Assembly: GCF_947493765.1 (NCBI RefSeq)
Contig: NZ_CANLSZ010000004.1
Span: forward strand, 112,461-176,460
Origin: an uncultured Arthrobacter sp.
GTDB taxonomy: Bacteria; Actinomycetota; Actinomycetes; Actinomycetales; Micrococcaceae
Direction of reading: 5' to 3'
Length of the DNA stretch: 64,000 bases
In this document: positions 8,125-15,837 of the stretch, in pieces
How the letters are laid out: each line of letters begins with the position of its first letter
Position numbering within the stretch: the stretch's first letter is position 1
The notes under the pieces: generated by a model
What the model was told of the DNA's origin: nothing
Databases searched by the model: none
What the model saw: the letters and a program-made list of their open reading frames with translations, nothing else
Made by a program: the position numbers and the translations under genes

Positions 8125-9598
8125 GGCCGTGGTGGAGCTGAACCCCGCCGTCGGCTATACGGCGCTCGTGCTGGTGGCCCTGAGCACCGTGCTGATCGGG
8201 ATCTACGGTCTGCGCGTCTCCCGCACCACGGACGACTTCTACGTGGCGTCGCGGACGGTCCCGCCGTGGTGGAACGCCTCCGCGATCGGCGGCGAGTACC
8301 TGTCGGCGGCGAGCTTCCTGGGGATCGCCGGACTGATCCTCATCTCCGGCGTGGACGCCCTGTGGTTCCCCATCGGCTACACGGCCGGCTATCTCATGCT
8401 CCTGCTGTTCGTCGCCGCACCACTGCGCCGGTCGGGCGCCTACACCGTCCCCGACTTCGCGCAGTCCCGGCTCGATTCCCTCCTGGTGCGCCGGGTGACC
8501 AGTGTGCTGGTCATCGTGGTCGGCTGGCTGTACATCGTGCCGCAACTGCACGGGGCCGCCCTGACCGTCCTCATCACCACCGGGCTGCCGTCCTGGGCGG
8601 GCCCGGTCGCCGTCGTCGTGGTGGTGTATCTCAGCGTGGTCACCGGAGGGATGCGGTCCATCACGTTCGTCCAGGCGTTCCAGTACTGGCTCAAGCTCAC
8701 GGCCCTCGCCGTGCCCGTGGTCCTCATCCTCCTCCGGCTCGGCCTCGACGGCGGCCCGGTCACCGACGGCGGCGCCGCCTTCACCGCCGAGCTGGACACG
8801 ACGGCGGACGCCTCCCTCTACGGGACCATCTCGCTGGTCATCGCGCTCCTGTTCGGTACGCTCGGCCTGCCCCACGTCCTCGTGCGGTTCTACACGAATC
8901 CCGACGGCGACTCGGCGCGCAGGACCACGCTGATCGTTCTGGGGCTCCTGTCCGTCTTCTACCTCTTCCCCACCGTGTACGGGATCCTGGGGCGCATCCA
9001 CACGCCCGACCTGGCCTCCGGAGGGATGGCCGATGCCACGGTCCTCCTCCTGCCCGGGCGCATCCTGGACGGCGCGACGGGCGACATCCTCTCCGCCCTC
9101 GTGACCGCCGGGGCGTTCGCCGCCTTCCTCTCGACGACGAGCGGACTCGTGGTCTCCCTCGCCGGTGTGGTCAGCCAGGAGTTCTTCCAGGGCAGTGTCC
9201 TGGGCTTCCGCCGGGCCGCGCTCCTGTCCGCGCTCGTCCCGCTGGGCGTGGCGCTCCTGACGGACAGTTCGGCCCTGGCCGGCAGTGTGGGCTCGGTCTT
9301 CGCCTTCACGGCCTCGACCATCTGCCCCCTGCTGCTGCTCGGGATCTGGTGGCGGGGTCTCACCGATGCCGGAGCGGTGGCCGGCATGCTCGCGGGGGCG
9401 GTGCTGTGCGGTGGGGCGATCGCCGCGAGCGCCGTGCTGGGACCGGGGGCGGGATGGGTCTGGCTGGCACAGCCGGCCCTGTGGACGGTGCCGGCGGCCT
9501 TCGCCACGATGGTGCTGGTCTCCCGCGCCACCGCCCGACGGCGACCGGCCTCGGCCTCGCGCGTCCTCGCCAGGCTGCACACGCCCGAGCAGCGCTAG
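8117..9598 (+). CDS. Sodium:solute symporter, cation:acetate symporter-like
   Basis: A 493-residue symporter with about 13 membrane segments, a paralogue of the permease at 3544-5181. The shared signatures are TTDDFYVASRTVPPWWNASA and GGEYLSAASFLGIAGLI near the N-terminus and FGTLGLPHVLVRFYTNP in the middle. It is the last gene of the group kinase, regulator, small membrane protein, symporter. The likely substrate is acetate, pyruvate or another short monocarboxylate; the sequence does not discriminate. It meets the DivIVA-like gene tail to tail with only 32 bases between stops. Confidence 0.9.
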   Translation: MTEAVVELNPAVGYTALVLVALSTVLIGIYGLRVSRTTDDFYVASRTVPPWWNASAIGGEYLSAASFLGIAGLILISGVDALWFPIGYTAGYLMLLLFVAAPLRRSGAYTVPDFAQSRLDSLLVRRVTSVLVIVVGWLYIVPQLHGAALTVLITTGLPSWAGPVAVVVVVYLSVVTGGMRSITFVQAFQYWLKLTALAVPVVLILLRLGLDGGPVTDGGAAFTAELDTTADASLYGTISLVIALLFGTLGLPHVLVRFYTNPDGDSARRTTLIVLGLLSVFYLFPTVYGILGRIHTPDLASGGMADATVLLLPGRILDGATGDILSALVTAGAFAAFLSTTSGLVVSLAGVVSQEFFQGSVLGFRRAALLSALVPLGVALLTDSSALAGSVGSVFAFTASTICPLLLLGIWWRGLTDAGAVAGMLAGAVLCGGAIAASAVLGPGAGWVWLAQPALWTVPAAFATMVLVSRATARRRPASASRVLARLHTPEQR

Positions 9599-9622
9599 GC
9601 CCGGGGTCGAGCAGCCTCAGGC

Positions 9623-9653
9623 GATGGACTTCAGGAGATGGACTTCAGGAGAT
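9623..9653. repeat. 14-bp tandem duplication across a stop codon
   Basis: GATGGACTTCAGGA occurs at 9623-9636 and 9637-9650, followed by GAT. The stop codon of the DivIVA-like gene (9631-9633, minus strand) is inside. Removing one copy would put the stop at 9617-9619 in frame and change the last residue from Ser to Ala, so the duplication is neutral for the protein. Confidence 0.9.
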
Positions 9654-10254
9654 CGATCACGCGGTCCAGGAACGCGTCGACCTGGTTCTCCTCGTAGCCG
9701 TCCGCTCCCCGCGCCTCACGGAACACCGCACCACGGACGTCGTCCACGCCGAGGGGCACGTCGTGGTCGAGGTACTGCAGGATCTCCTCGCACAGGCTGT
9801 CGACGTCGCCGACGTCGTAGCTGCGGGTCCTCTCCTTCGCAGGGCGGCGGAAACGCTTGCCCGGGCCCCGCCGCAGACGTCGATGGAGCACGGCGACGGT
9901 CCCCTCGAGCTCGTGGAGCCAGGCGTCCGCCCCGCGCGCGGCGATGACCCGGTCGCGCTCGTTTCGTGCGAGCCCGTCCTCGATCCGATCCAGTTCGGCG
10001 TCGACGGCCTGCGGATCGTACCCTCCCCTCGCCGGGTCGAACACGATGGTTCGTACCTCGCTGCTCGCGAGGCCGCCGGTGTTTCCGGTGTCCCCTGTGT
10101 CCCCGGTGTCCCCGGTGTCCCCGGCGTCGTCCCGCCCCGCGGTCCGGTCGACCGGCACCCTCGCCAGGAAGCGCTCCACCTGGCGCGGCGCGTAGCCGAG
10201 CGTGGCCCGGTCGACGCGCGTGAAGGCGGTGCCGCGTGGGCGAGCCGTGACCAT
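9631..10254 (-). CDS. DivIVA-motif protein with GDT repeats
   Basis: A 207-residue protein with three copies of the short DivIVA-like motif (aromatic, G-Y-x-x-x-x-V-x-x-x-L-x-R): RATLGYAPRQVERFLARV near residue 15, ARGGYDPQAVDAELDRI in the middle, and GADGYEENQVDAFLDRV at the end. These motifs occur in actinobacterial proteins related to Wag31/DivIVA, which act at poles and septa. A Gly-Asp-Thr repeat tract follows the first motif. Length and motif count differ from Wag31 itself, so it is a paralogue of unknown exact role. The ATG at 10254 has AGGAGG upstream. It may follow cdsA in the same transcript. Confidence 0.75.
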   Translation of the reverse strand: MVTARPRGTAFTRVDRATLGYAPRQVERFLARVPVDRTAGRDDAGDTGDTGDTGDTGNTGGLASSEVRTIVFDPARGGYDPQAVDAELDRIEDGLARNERDRVIAARGADAWLHELEGTVAVLHRRLRRGPGKRFRRPAKERTRSYDVGDVDSLCEEILQYLDHDVPLGVDDVRGAVFREARGADGYEENQVDAFLDRVIDLLKSIS

Positions 10255-10356
10255 ACTGTCCTCCTGCTGGTGGTGTCCTGGGATGTCCTGGGGTGTCCCG
10301 TGGGGTCCTGCCTGCTCCCGCATGTCCCTCGTCCCGTCCAGGGGCCGGAGCAGGGG

Positions 10357-11223
10357 TCAGATCAGTCCCGGGACGAGGGTGGCGGACAGCAGGTACGCTG
10401 TCGGCGCGGCGAAGACGATCGAGTCGAGCCTGTCCATGACCCCGCCGTGGCCGGGCAGGATGTTGCTCATGTCCTTGACGCCGAGCTCGCGCTTGATCAT
10501 CGACTCGGCGAGATCGCCCGCGGTCGCGGCCGCCACGACGGCGACGGCCAGGGCGAAGCCGAGCCAGACGGGCTGCCCGAGCAGGAACACCGAGCAGAGC
10601 CCGCCGACCACGAGCGCCCCGCCGATCGATCCGCCGAAGCCCTCCCACGACTTCTTGGGACTGATCTTCGGAGCCATGGCGTGCTTGCCGAAGGACGCTC
10701 CGATCAGATAGCCGAACGTGTCATTCGCGACCACCAGCAGCAGCAGGGTGGCGATCACCAGGAAACCGCCGTCCGCGCGCATGAGGACCATGGCGAAGCT
10801 GAGCATGAAGGGCACCCACAGGAGGGCGAACGTCCCGGCGACGATGCCCTGGGCGCTCCCCGGAGCCGGGTCGAGGCACCGCCACAGGAACAGTCCGAGC
10901 AGCGCTCCCACCGTGGCCGCGGCGAGTCCCTCACCCCCGCCGGCGTAGGCCGCGAAGGGCATGGCCAGCGATCCCGCCATCGCGGGGACGAGCGGTATCC
11001 GGATGTGCCGGATCGCCAGGGCGCGGCGGAGCTCCCAGACACCGACCACCCCGAACAGGGCCACGATGCCCACGAAGACGAGTGGGAAGAACAGCAGGCC
11101 CACCAGGACCGGCAGCAGGAGCGCCACGCCGACGCCGGTGGCCGCGGGGAGATTGCGTCCCGCGCGCGACGTGCGCCCCGTGTCCCTCGTGAGCCTGCGA
11201 CGGGGCGGATCGAGAGCAGGCAT
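10357..11223 (-). CDS. cdsA: Phosphatidate cytidylyltransferase
   Basis: Makes CDP-diacylglycerol from CTP and phosphatidic acid at the membrane, the entry to phospholipid synthesis. The 288-residue protein has about eight membrane segments and a basic N-terminus. The family signature is near the C-terminus: SMIKRELGVKD followed by ILPGHGGVMDRLDS, including the catalytic acidic residues. Its ATG overlaps the stop of frr by one base, so it is translationally coupled to frr; frr-cdsA is a widespread bacterial order. Confidence 0.96.
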   Translation of the reverse strand: MPALDPPRRRLTRDTGRTSRAGRNLPAATGVGVALLLPVLVGLLFFPLVFVGIVALFGVVGVWELRRALAIRHIRIPLVPAMAGSLAMPFAAYAGGGEGLAAATVGALLGLFLWRCLDPAPGSAQGIVAGTFALLWVPFMLSFAMVLMRADGGFLVIATLLLLVVANDTFGYLIGASFGKHAMAPKISPKKSWEGFGGSIGGALVVGGLCSVFLLGQPVWLGFALAVAVVAAATAGDLAESMIKRELGVKDMSNILPGHGGVMDRLDSIVFAAPTAYLLSATLVPGLI

Positions 11224-11780
11224 CAGACCTCGAGCAGCTCGGTTTCCTTGCGCTTGAGCAGCTCGTCGACCAGATCCACGCGCGACTTGGTCAGGGCGTC
11301 GAGTTCCTTCTCGGCACGCGAGCCCTCGTCCTCGCCCGTGTCGCCGTCCTTGACCGCGCGGTCGATGCCGTCCTTCGCCTTACGGCGGATGTTGCGGATG
11401 GAGATCTTGGCGTCCTCGGCCTTCGTCTTCACCAGCTTCACGTACTCCTTGCGGCGCTCCTGCGTCAGCTCGGGCAGGACCACCCGGATCACATTGCCGT
11501 CGTTGGACGGGTTGGCGCCGAGATCGGACTCGCGCAGCGCCTTCTCGATGTCGTTCATGGCCCCGCGGTCGAAGGGCGTGATGAGCAGGGTCCGCGCCTC
11601 CGGGTTCTGGAAGGAGGCCAGCTGCTGCAGCGGGGTCGGCGCCCCGTAGTACATCACCACGACCTTGGAGAACATGGACGCGTTCGCCCGCCCCGTCCGG
11701 ACGGTCGCGAAGTCGTCCTTCGCCACCTCCACGGCCTTATCCATCTTGTCGGTGGCTTCCAGCAGGGTCTCTTCGATCAC
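11223..11780 (-). CDS. frr: Ribosome recycling factor
   Basis: Splits post-termination ribosomes together with EF-G. The 185-residue length matches the family. Recognisable segments are MDKAVEVAKDDFATVRTGRANASMF near the start (split here as a long helix), YYGAPTPLQQLAS and IRNIRRKAKDGIDRAVKDG. The start is GTG at 11780, preceded by AAGGAG, and the encoded IEETLLEA is the normal N-terminus. A GGTCGCC/GGCGACC hairpin and a TAGGAT hexamer lie upstream, so it may have its own promoter in the 114-base gap after pyrH. Confidence 0.96.
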   Translation of the reverse strand: MIEETLLEATDKMDKAVEVAKDDFATVRTGRANASMFSKVVVMYYGAPTPLQQLASFQNPEARTLLITPFDRGAMNDIEKALRESDLGANPSNDGNVIRVVLPELTQERRKEYVKLVKTKAEDAKISIRNIRRKAKDGIDRAVKDGDTGEDEGSRAEKELDALTKSRVDLVDELLKRKETELLEV

Positions 11781-11894
11781 AATGTCTCCTTGGTACGCGC
11801 TCGGTCGCCGGGCGACCTCTCCAGTGCACAATCCTAGTTCACGGGCCCCTGCCCCCGGCCGTGTCCGGCCAAAGCCCCGGGGCCCCGGACCCGG

Positions 11895-12635
11895 CTACCG
11901 CGTGATCACGGTGCCGAGCTTCTCCCCGCGGATAGCGCGGGAGACATTACCGTCGCCCTCCATCCCGAACACCACCATGGTGAGATCGTTGTCCTTGCAC
12001 ATGGTCATGGCGGTCTGGTCCATGACGCGGATGTCGCGCCGCAGCGCGTCGTCGTAGGACAGCGTGTCCAGCTTCTCGGCCGTCGGATCCCGGTGCGGGT
12101 CCGCCGTGTACACACCGTCCACACCGCTCTTGGCCATCAGCACCTCGTCGGCGTGCACCTCGAGCGCGCGCTGGGCCGCCACGGTGTCCGTGGAGAAGTA
12201 CGGCAGGCCCGCGCCGGCGCCGAAGATCACCACGCGGCCCTTCTCGAGGTGGCGGATGGCCCGCCGGGGGATGTACGCCTCGGCCACCTGCCCCATCGTG
12301 ATGGCGCTCTGCACGCGGGTCTCCACGCCGGCCTGCTCGAGGAAGTCCTGCAGTGCCAGGCAGTTCATCACCGTCCCGAGCATGCCCATGTAGTCGGCCC
12401 TGGACCGGTCCATGCCGCTCTGGGAGAGTTCGGCGCCCCGGAAGAAGTTGCCGCCCCCCACCACGATCGCCACCTCGACGTCGTCGACCGTCGCCGCGAT
12501 CTGTCCGGCGACCGCCCGGACGGTCTCCGGATCGACGCCCAGCTTGCCGCCGCCGAAGACTTCTCCGGAGAGCTTGAGCAGAACGCGCCGCCTGCTGCCG
12601 GGAGCACCTGTCGGAGCCGTGGTTGAACTGTCCAT
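11895..12635 (-). CDS. pyrH: UMP kinase
   Basis: Phosphorylates UMP to UDP in the cytosol for pyrimidine nucleotide synthesis. The 246-residue protein belongs to the amino-acid kinase fold: [11 protein letters not shown] (phosphate loop) near residue 19, [27 protein letters not shown], and [15 protein letters not shown] [11 protein letters not shown]. These are diagnostic of bacterial PyrH. The start at 12635 has GGGAGG upstream; two earlier in-frame ATGs are less well placed. A strong terminator follows tsf, so pyrH probably starts a new transcript with frr and cdsA. Confidence 0.96.
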   Translation of the reverse strand: MDSSTTAPTGAPGSRRRVLLKLSGEVFGGGKLGVDPETVRAVAGQIAATVDDVEVAIVVGGGNFFRGAELSQSGMDRSRADYMGMLGTVMNCLALQDFLEQAGVETRVQSAITMGQVAEAYIPRRAIRHLEKGRVVIFGAGAGLPYFSTDTVAAQRALEVHADEVLMAKSGVDGVYTADPHRDPTAEKLDTLSYDDALRRDIRVMDQTAMTMCKDNDLTMVVFGMEGDGNVSRAIRGEKLGTVITR

Positions 12636-12740
12636 GAAGTGCCTCCCGGGCATAGTGCTGTTCACCGTTCCTCGTGGGACGGCGGAGGGGGTTCGGGTGC
12701 CGGACCCGTTACAGGATACGGCGTGCCGCGCGGGCGCACA

Positions 12741-12773
12741 GAAAGGGCGGCCACCCTGTCGGCGGCCGCCCTT
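12741..12773 (-). terminator. Rho-independent terminator after tsf
   Basis: On the minus strand, AAGGGCGGCC and GGCCGCCCTT form a perfect 10-bp stem with an 11-base loop, followed by TCT. It lies 25 bases beyond the tsf stop and separates rpsB-tsf from pyrH. Confidence 0.85.
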
Positions 12774-12797
12774 CCCCGTACACCTGTGGATCCGGTC

Positions 12798-13634
12798 TCA
12801 GGCTCCGACGCGGAACCGTGCGAAGGCGGTGGCCTTCGCGTCGGCCTCGGAGAGGACCGTGGCGACGGACTTCTTGGCGTCCTTGGCGAACGCCTGGTCG
12901 AGCAGCACGCCCTCCTTGAAGAAGCCGGTGAGGCGCCCCTCCACGATCTTGGTCAGGGCCTGCTCGGGCTTGCCCTCGGCGCGAGCCGTCTCGTCCGCGA
13001 TGCGGCGTTCGGACTCGACGAGCTCCGCGGGGACGTCCTCGCGGGTCAGGTACGTGGGTGAGTAGGCCGCGATGTGCACGGCGACGTCGTGCGTCGTCTG
13101 GGCGGCGGCGTCCCCGGAGCCTTCGACGGCGAGGAGAACGCCGACCTGGGCGGGCAGGTCCTTGGACGTCTTGTGCAGGTAGGCGTCCACGAGCTGGCCC
13201 TCCACGCGGGCGATCCGGCGGATGTCCACCTTCTCGCCGAGCAGCGCGCCGGCCTCGATGACGTGCTCGGAGACAGGCTTGCCGTCGAGCTCGAAGGACA
13301 GGAGCGACTCCACGTCGGTCGCTTCGGAGCGGATCGCCGCATCGAGGACCTTGTTCGAGAAATCGATGAAGGGTCCGGCCTTGGCGACGAAGTCGGTCTC
13401 GCAGTTGACCTCGACCATGACGCCCACGCCGCCGTCCACCCGAGCGGCGACGAGGCCCTCGGCGGTCGAGCGGCCCTCGCGCTTCGTGGCGCCCTTGAGT
13501 CCCTTGATCCGGATCAGTTCCAGGGCCTTGTCGGCATCGCCGTCGGCCTCGTCGAGGGCCTTCTTGACGTCCATCATGCCGGCGCCGGTGCGCTCGCGTA
13601 GGGCCTTGATGTCAGCGGCAGTGAAATTTGCCAT
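12798..13634 (-). CDS. tsf: Translation elongation factor Ts
   Basis: Guanine nucleotide exchange factor for EF-Tu. The 278-residue protein starts MANFTAADIKALRERTGAGM, with the Tsf signature around DVKKALDEADGD and the second signature VMVEVNCETDFVAK near residue 75. The core and C-terminal modules are complete. AGGAG precedes the ATG. It follows rpsB with a 120-base gap that holds a strong hairpin, the usual arrangement for this operon. Confidence 0.97.
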   Translation of the reverse strand: MANFTAADIKALRERTGAGMMDVKKALDEADGDADKALELIRIKGLKGATKREGRSTAEGLVAARVDGGVGVMVEVNCETDFVAKAGPFIDFSNKVLDAAIRSEATDVESLLSFELDGKPVSEHVIEAGALLGEKVDIRRIARVEGQLVDAYLHKTSKDLPAQVGVLLAVEGSGDAAAQTTHDVAVHIAAYSPTYLTREDVPAELVESERRIADETARAEGKPEQALTKIVEGRLTGFFKEGVLLDQAFAKDAKKSVATVLSEADAKATAFARFRVGA

Positions 13635-13716
13635 TCGTACTCCTAAGTTGATGTGGTTCTACGAAGCGCCCCGCCCGGGCACAGCGGGCAGCGGGGAGGA
13701 GCTCTGCGGACATCCG

Positions 13717-13748
13717 TGCCGGGGGCGTCGTCGGACCCCCCCGGCACG
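13717..13748 (-). terminator. Hairpin between rpsB and tsf (attenuator-like)
   Basis: GTGCCGGGGG (13717-13726) pairs perfectly with CCCCCGGCAC (13739-13748). It begins seven bases beyond the rpsB stop. No T-run follows, so it could reduce rather than end transcription into tsf, or protect the rpsB 3' end. Confidence 0.55.
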
Positions 13749-13754
13749 ATGGGC

Positions 13755-14699
13755 CTACTCGCCGGCGGGTGCTTCCCCGGTGGTGTCCGGGACGTTCTCG
13801 GCGGCACCGGGAACCTCGTCGGCGGGCACCTCGGCCGTCGCGGGGGTCTCTGCCGCGAGCGTCTCGGCCTCGGCCGGAGCCTGGTCCGCGGCGGGCGACT
13901 CGGAGGTGGCCGGTGCGGTCTCCTCGGCAGCCTTGCCCTCGAGCAGTTCGCGCTCCCACTCGGCCATGGGCTCCTCCGCCGCGGAGGCATCGGAGGAGTT
14001 GGAGCGGTTGTTGCGGGCGATCAGGCCGTCGGCCACGGCGTCGGCGATCACACGCGTGAGGAGATTCACCGCGCGGATGGCGTCGTCGTTGCCGGGGATC
14101 GGGAAGTCGACCTCGTCTGGATCACAGTTCGTGTCGAGGATGGCGACGACCGGGATGTTCAGCTTCTTCGCCTCGTCGATCGCGAGGTGCTCCTTCTTGG
14201 TGTCCACCACCCAGACGGCCGAGGGGGCCTTCGTGAGATTGCGGATGCCGCCGAGGTTGCTCTGCAGCTTGGTGAGCTCGCGGCGCAGGAGCAGCAGCTC
14301 CTTCTTGGTGTGGCTCGATCCGGCGACGTCGTCGAAGTCGATCTCCTCGAGTTCCTTCATCCGCTGGATCCGCTTGGAGACCGTCTGGAAGTTGGTGAGC
14401 ATGCCACCGAGCCAGCGCTGGTTGACGTAGGGCTGGCCCACGCGGGACGCCTGATCGGCGATGGCTTCCTGGGCCTGCTTCTTCGTGCCGACGAAGAGCA
14501 CCGTGCCGCCGTGCGCCACCGTGGCCTTGACGAACTCGTACGCGCGGTCGATGTAACCCAGCGACTGCTGGAGATCGATGATGTAGATGCCGTTGCGCTC
14601 GGTGAAGATGAAGCGCTTCATCTTCGGGTTCCAACGGCGGGTCTGGTGACCGAAGTGGACGCCACTGTCGAGCAGCTGGCGCATGGTTACTACTGGCAT
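13755..14699 (-). CDS. rpsB: 30S ribosomal protein S2
   Basis: Ribosomal protein S2. The N-terminus [20 protein letters not shown] and the signatures [16 protein letters not shown] and [19 protein letters not shown] are standard. The 314-residue length exceeds the usual ~255 because of an acidic Ala/Glu/Pro-rich tail of about 60 residues, a feature seen in other Micrococcaceae. The start is placed at 14699 from family alignment with GAAAGG upstream. The preceding 411 bases are non-coding. Confidence 0.97.
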   Translation of the reverse strand: MPVVTMRQLLDSGVHFGHQTRRWNPKMKRFIFTERNGIYIIDLQQSLGYIDRAYEFVKATVAHGGTVLFVGTKKQAQEAIADQASRVGQPYVNQRWLGGMLTNFQTVSKRIQRMKELEEIDFDDVAGSSHTKKELLLLRRELTKLQSNLGGIRNLTKAPSAVWVVDTKKEHLAIDEAKKLNIPVVAILDTNCDPDEVDFPIPGNDDAIRAVNLLTRVIADAVADGLIARNNRSNSSDASAAEEPMAEWERELLEGKAAEETAPATSESPAADQAPAEAETLAAETPATAEVPADEVPGAAENVPDTTGEAPAGE

Positions 14700-15110
14700 G
14701 TCATGCCTTTCTTCAGCCTCGGCTCGAGCGCAGGGCGCTGCCTGAAGCTTGTTGACGGTTCTCGTAGTAGGACCGGGGTGGCCGCTACATCCTGGTGCCG
14801 CCTCGTCGCGATGGACGTCCCCGTCCCCACCGGATTCCTCCGGACCGTTGGACGGGCACCCCGGCGCCATGGGCAGGCGACGGGCAGATGGCACGCGTAG
14901 TCAGCCTGCAGCTTCCGTGACCGATCTGCGCCGAAGCACACACAGGGGAAAGCAGCAGACTGCTGGTCCGAGTGTACTACAGCCGTGCGCAGCACTGCTG
15001 CCCGACGACGGCCGCCGATGCGGCTCCGCGCGGGTCGATGTGCGCCTGGCGATGTCCACATACCTCTGGGCGACCCGACGCCGATCGGAGGCCACCGGCT
15101 CAATGGGGTG
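14700..15110. other. Intergenic region between divergent rpsB and M23 genes
   Basis: This 411-base stretch holds the promoters and leaders of two divergent genes. Open frames here lose the strong G/C third-position bias, so I see no gene. A minus-strand TACACT (14976-14971) is a possible -10 for rpsB, without a good -35. An autoregulatory S2 leader structure is possible but I cannot fold one with confidence. Confidence 0.5.
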
Positions 15111-15791
15111 ATGGACGCTGCACCACTCATCCCGCGGCTCACGCCCGACTGCGGTCCGCTGCGCGACCGGGCACGGAGCCGGACAAGGAGCCCAGCTCGG
15201 CATCGAGCGCCGGCACGATGCGTGGTCGCCGTGCTCCTCCTGCTCCTCGGCGCTCAGGGCGTGTCCTCCGGCGCACCTGCGGTGGCAGGCCCCCGGGATC
15301 AGCCGGGTTCCCGGACCCATCCGTTCGTCGGGGATCAGGCAGTCGTCCGGGATCAGCCGGTCCTCCCGAGATGGTCCTGGCCCCTGCGGCCCACCCCCGG
15401 GGTGGTGCGTCCCTTCGACAGGCCTGCGCAGCGATGGGAGCGCGGGCATCGCGGGGTGGATCTCTCCCCCGGTGCGGGCCGGCCCCTCCCGGTGCACAGC
15501 CCGGACGACGGCGTGGTCTCCTTCGCGGGGACGGTGGTGGACCGGGGTGTGGTGTCGATCGATCACGGCGACGGACGGATCAGCAGTTTCGAGCCGGTCA
15601 CCACGACCCTCGTCCGCGGAGACCGGGTGTCGAGGGGTCAGGAGGTGGCTGAGCTGACGACTCCGGGCGGTACGCACTGTGCAGACGGCTGCCTGCACTG
15701 GGGCGTGCGGGTCCACGGGGAGTACGTCGATCCCCTTCTCTTCGTCCTGGACCCCCGCCCCTCGGTACTCCTGCCCCTGCATGCGGAGTAG
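15111..15791 (+). CDS. M23-family peptidase-like exported protein
   Basis: A 226-residue protein. A basic N-terminus is followed by a hydrophobic helix (VVAVLLLLLGAQGVSSGAPAV, residues about 38-57), likely a secretion signal or anchor. The C-terminal 140 residues form a LytM/M23 beta-sheet domain, with the first zinc motif RGHRGVDLSPGAG intact. The second motif reads CLHWGVR, so the zinc-binding His remains but the catalytic His of canonical HxH is Cys. Members next to rpsB in actinobacteria often have this variant; they may bind peptidoglycan or regulate another hydrolase. The start is uncertain (ATG 15111 or GTG 15108). Confidence 0.8.
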   Translation: MDAAPLIPRLTPDCGPLRDRARSRTRSPARHRAPARCVVAVLLLLLGAQGVSSGAPAVAGPRDQPGSRTHPFVGDQAVVRDQPVLPRWSWPLRPTPGVVRPFDRPAQRWERGHRGVDLSPGAGRPLPVHSPDDGVVSFAGTVVDRGVVSIDHGDGRISSFEPVTTTLVRGDRVSRGQEVAELTTPGGTHCADGCLHWGVRVHGEYVDPLLFVLDPRPSVLLPLHAE

Positions 15792-15826
15792 GAGAACCGG
15801 AGTAGGAGAACCGGAGTAGGAGAACC
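15785..15826 (+). repeat. Three perfect 14-bp tandem repeats at a gene end
   Basis: GGAGTAGGAGAACC is repeated three times without a mismatch at 15785, 15799 and 15813. The stop codon of the M23 gene (15789-15791) is within the first copy. The convergent dehydrogenase stop is 12 bases further. Confidence 0.95.
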
Positions 15827-15837
15827 GGTGCGAATTC

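Noticed and set aside
8266..11649. 1127-codon open frame on the plus strand
   Set aside because: It overlaps the symporter gene in another frame and is antisense to the DivIVA-like, cdsA and part of frr genes. Low-complexity Arg/Gly/Pro composition, no domain.
14700..14894. N-terminal extension of S2 to 14894
   Set aside because: The extra 65 codons lack the G/C third-position bias and the S2 family starts at MPVVTM with a ribosome site just before it.
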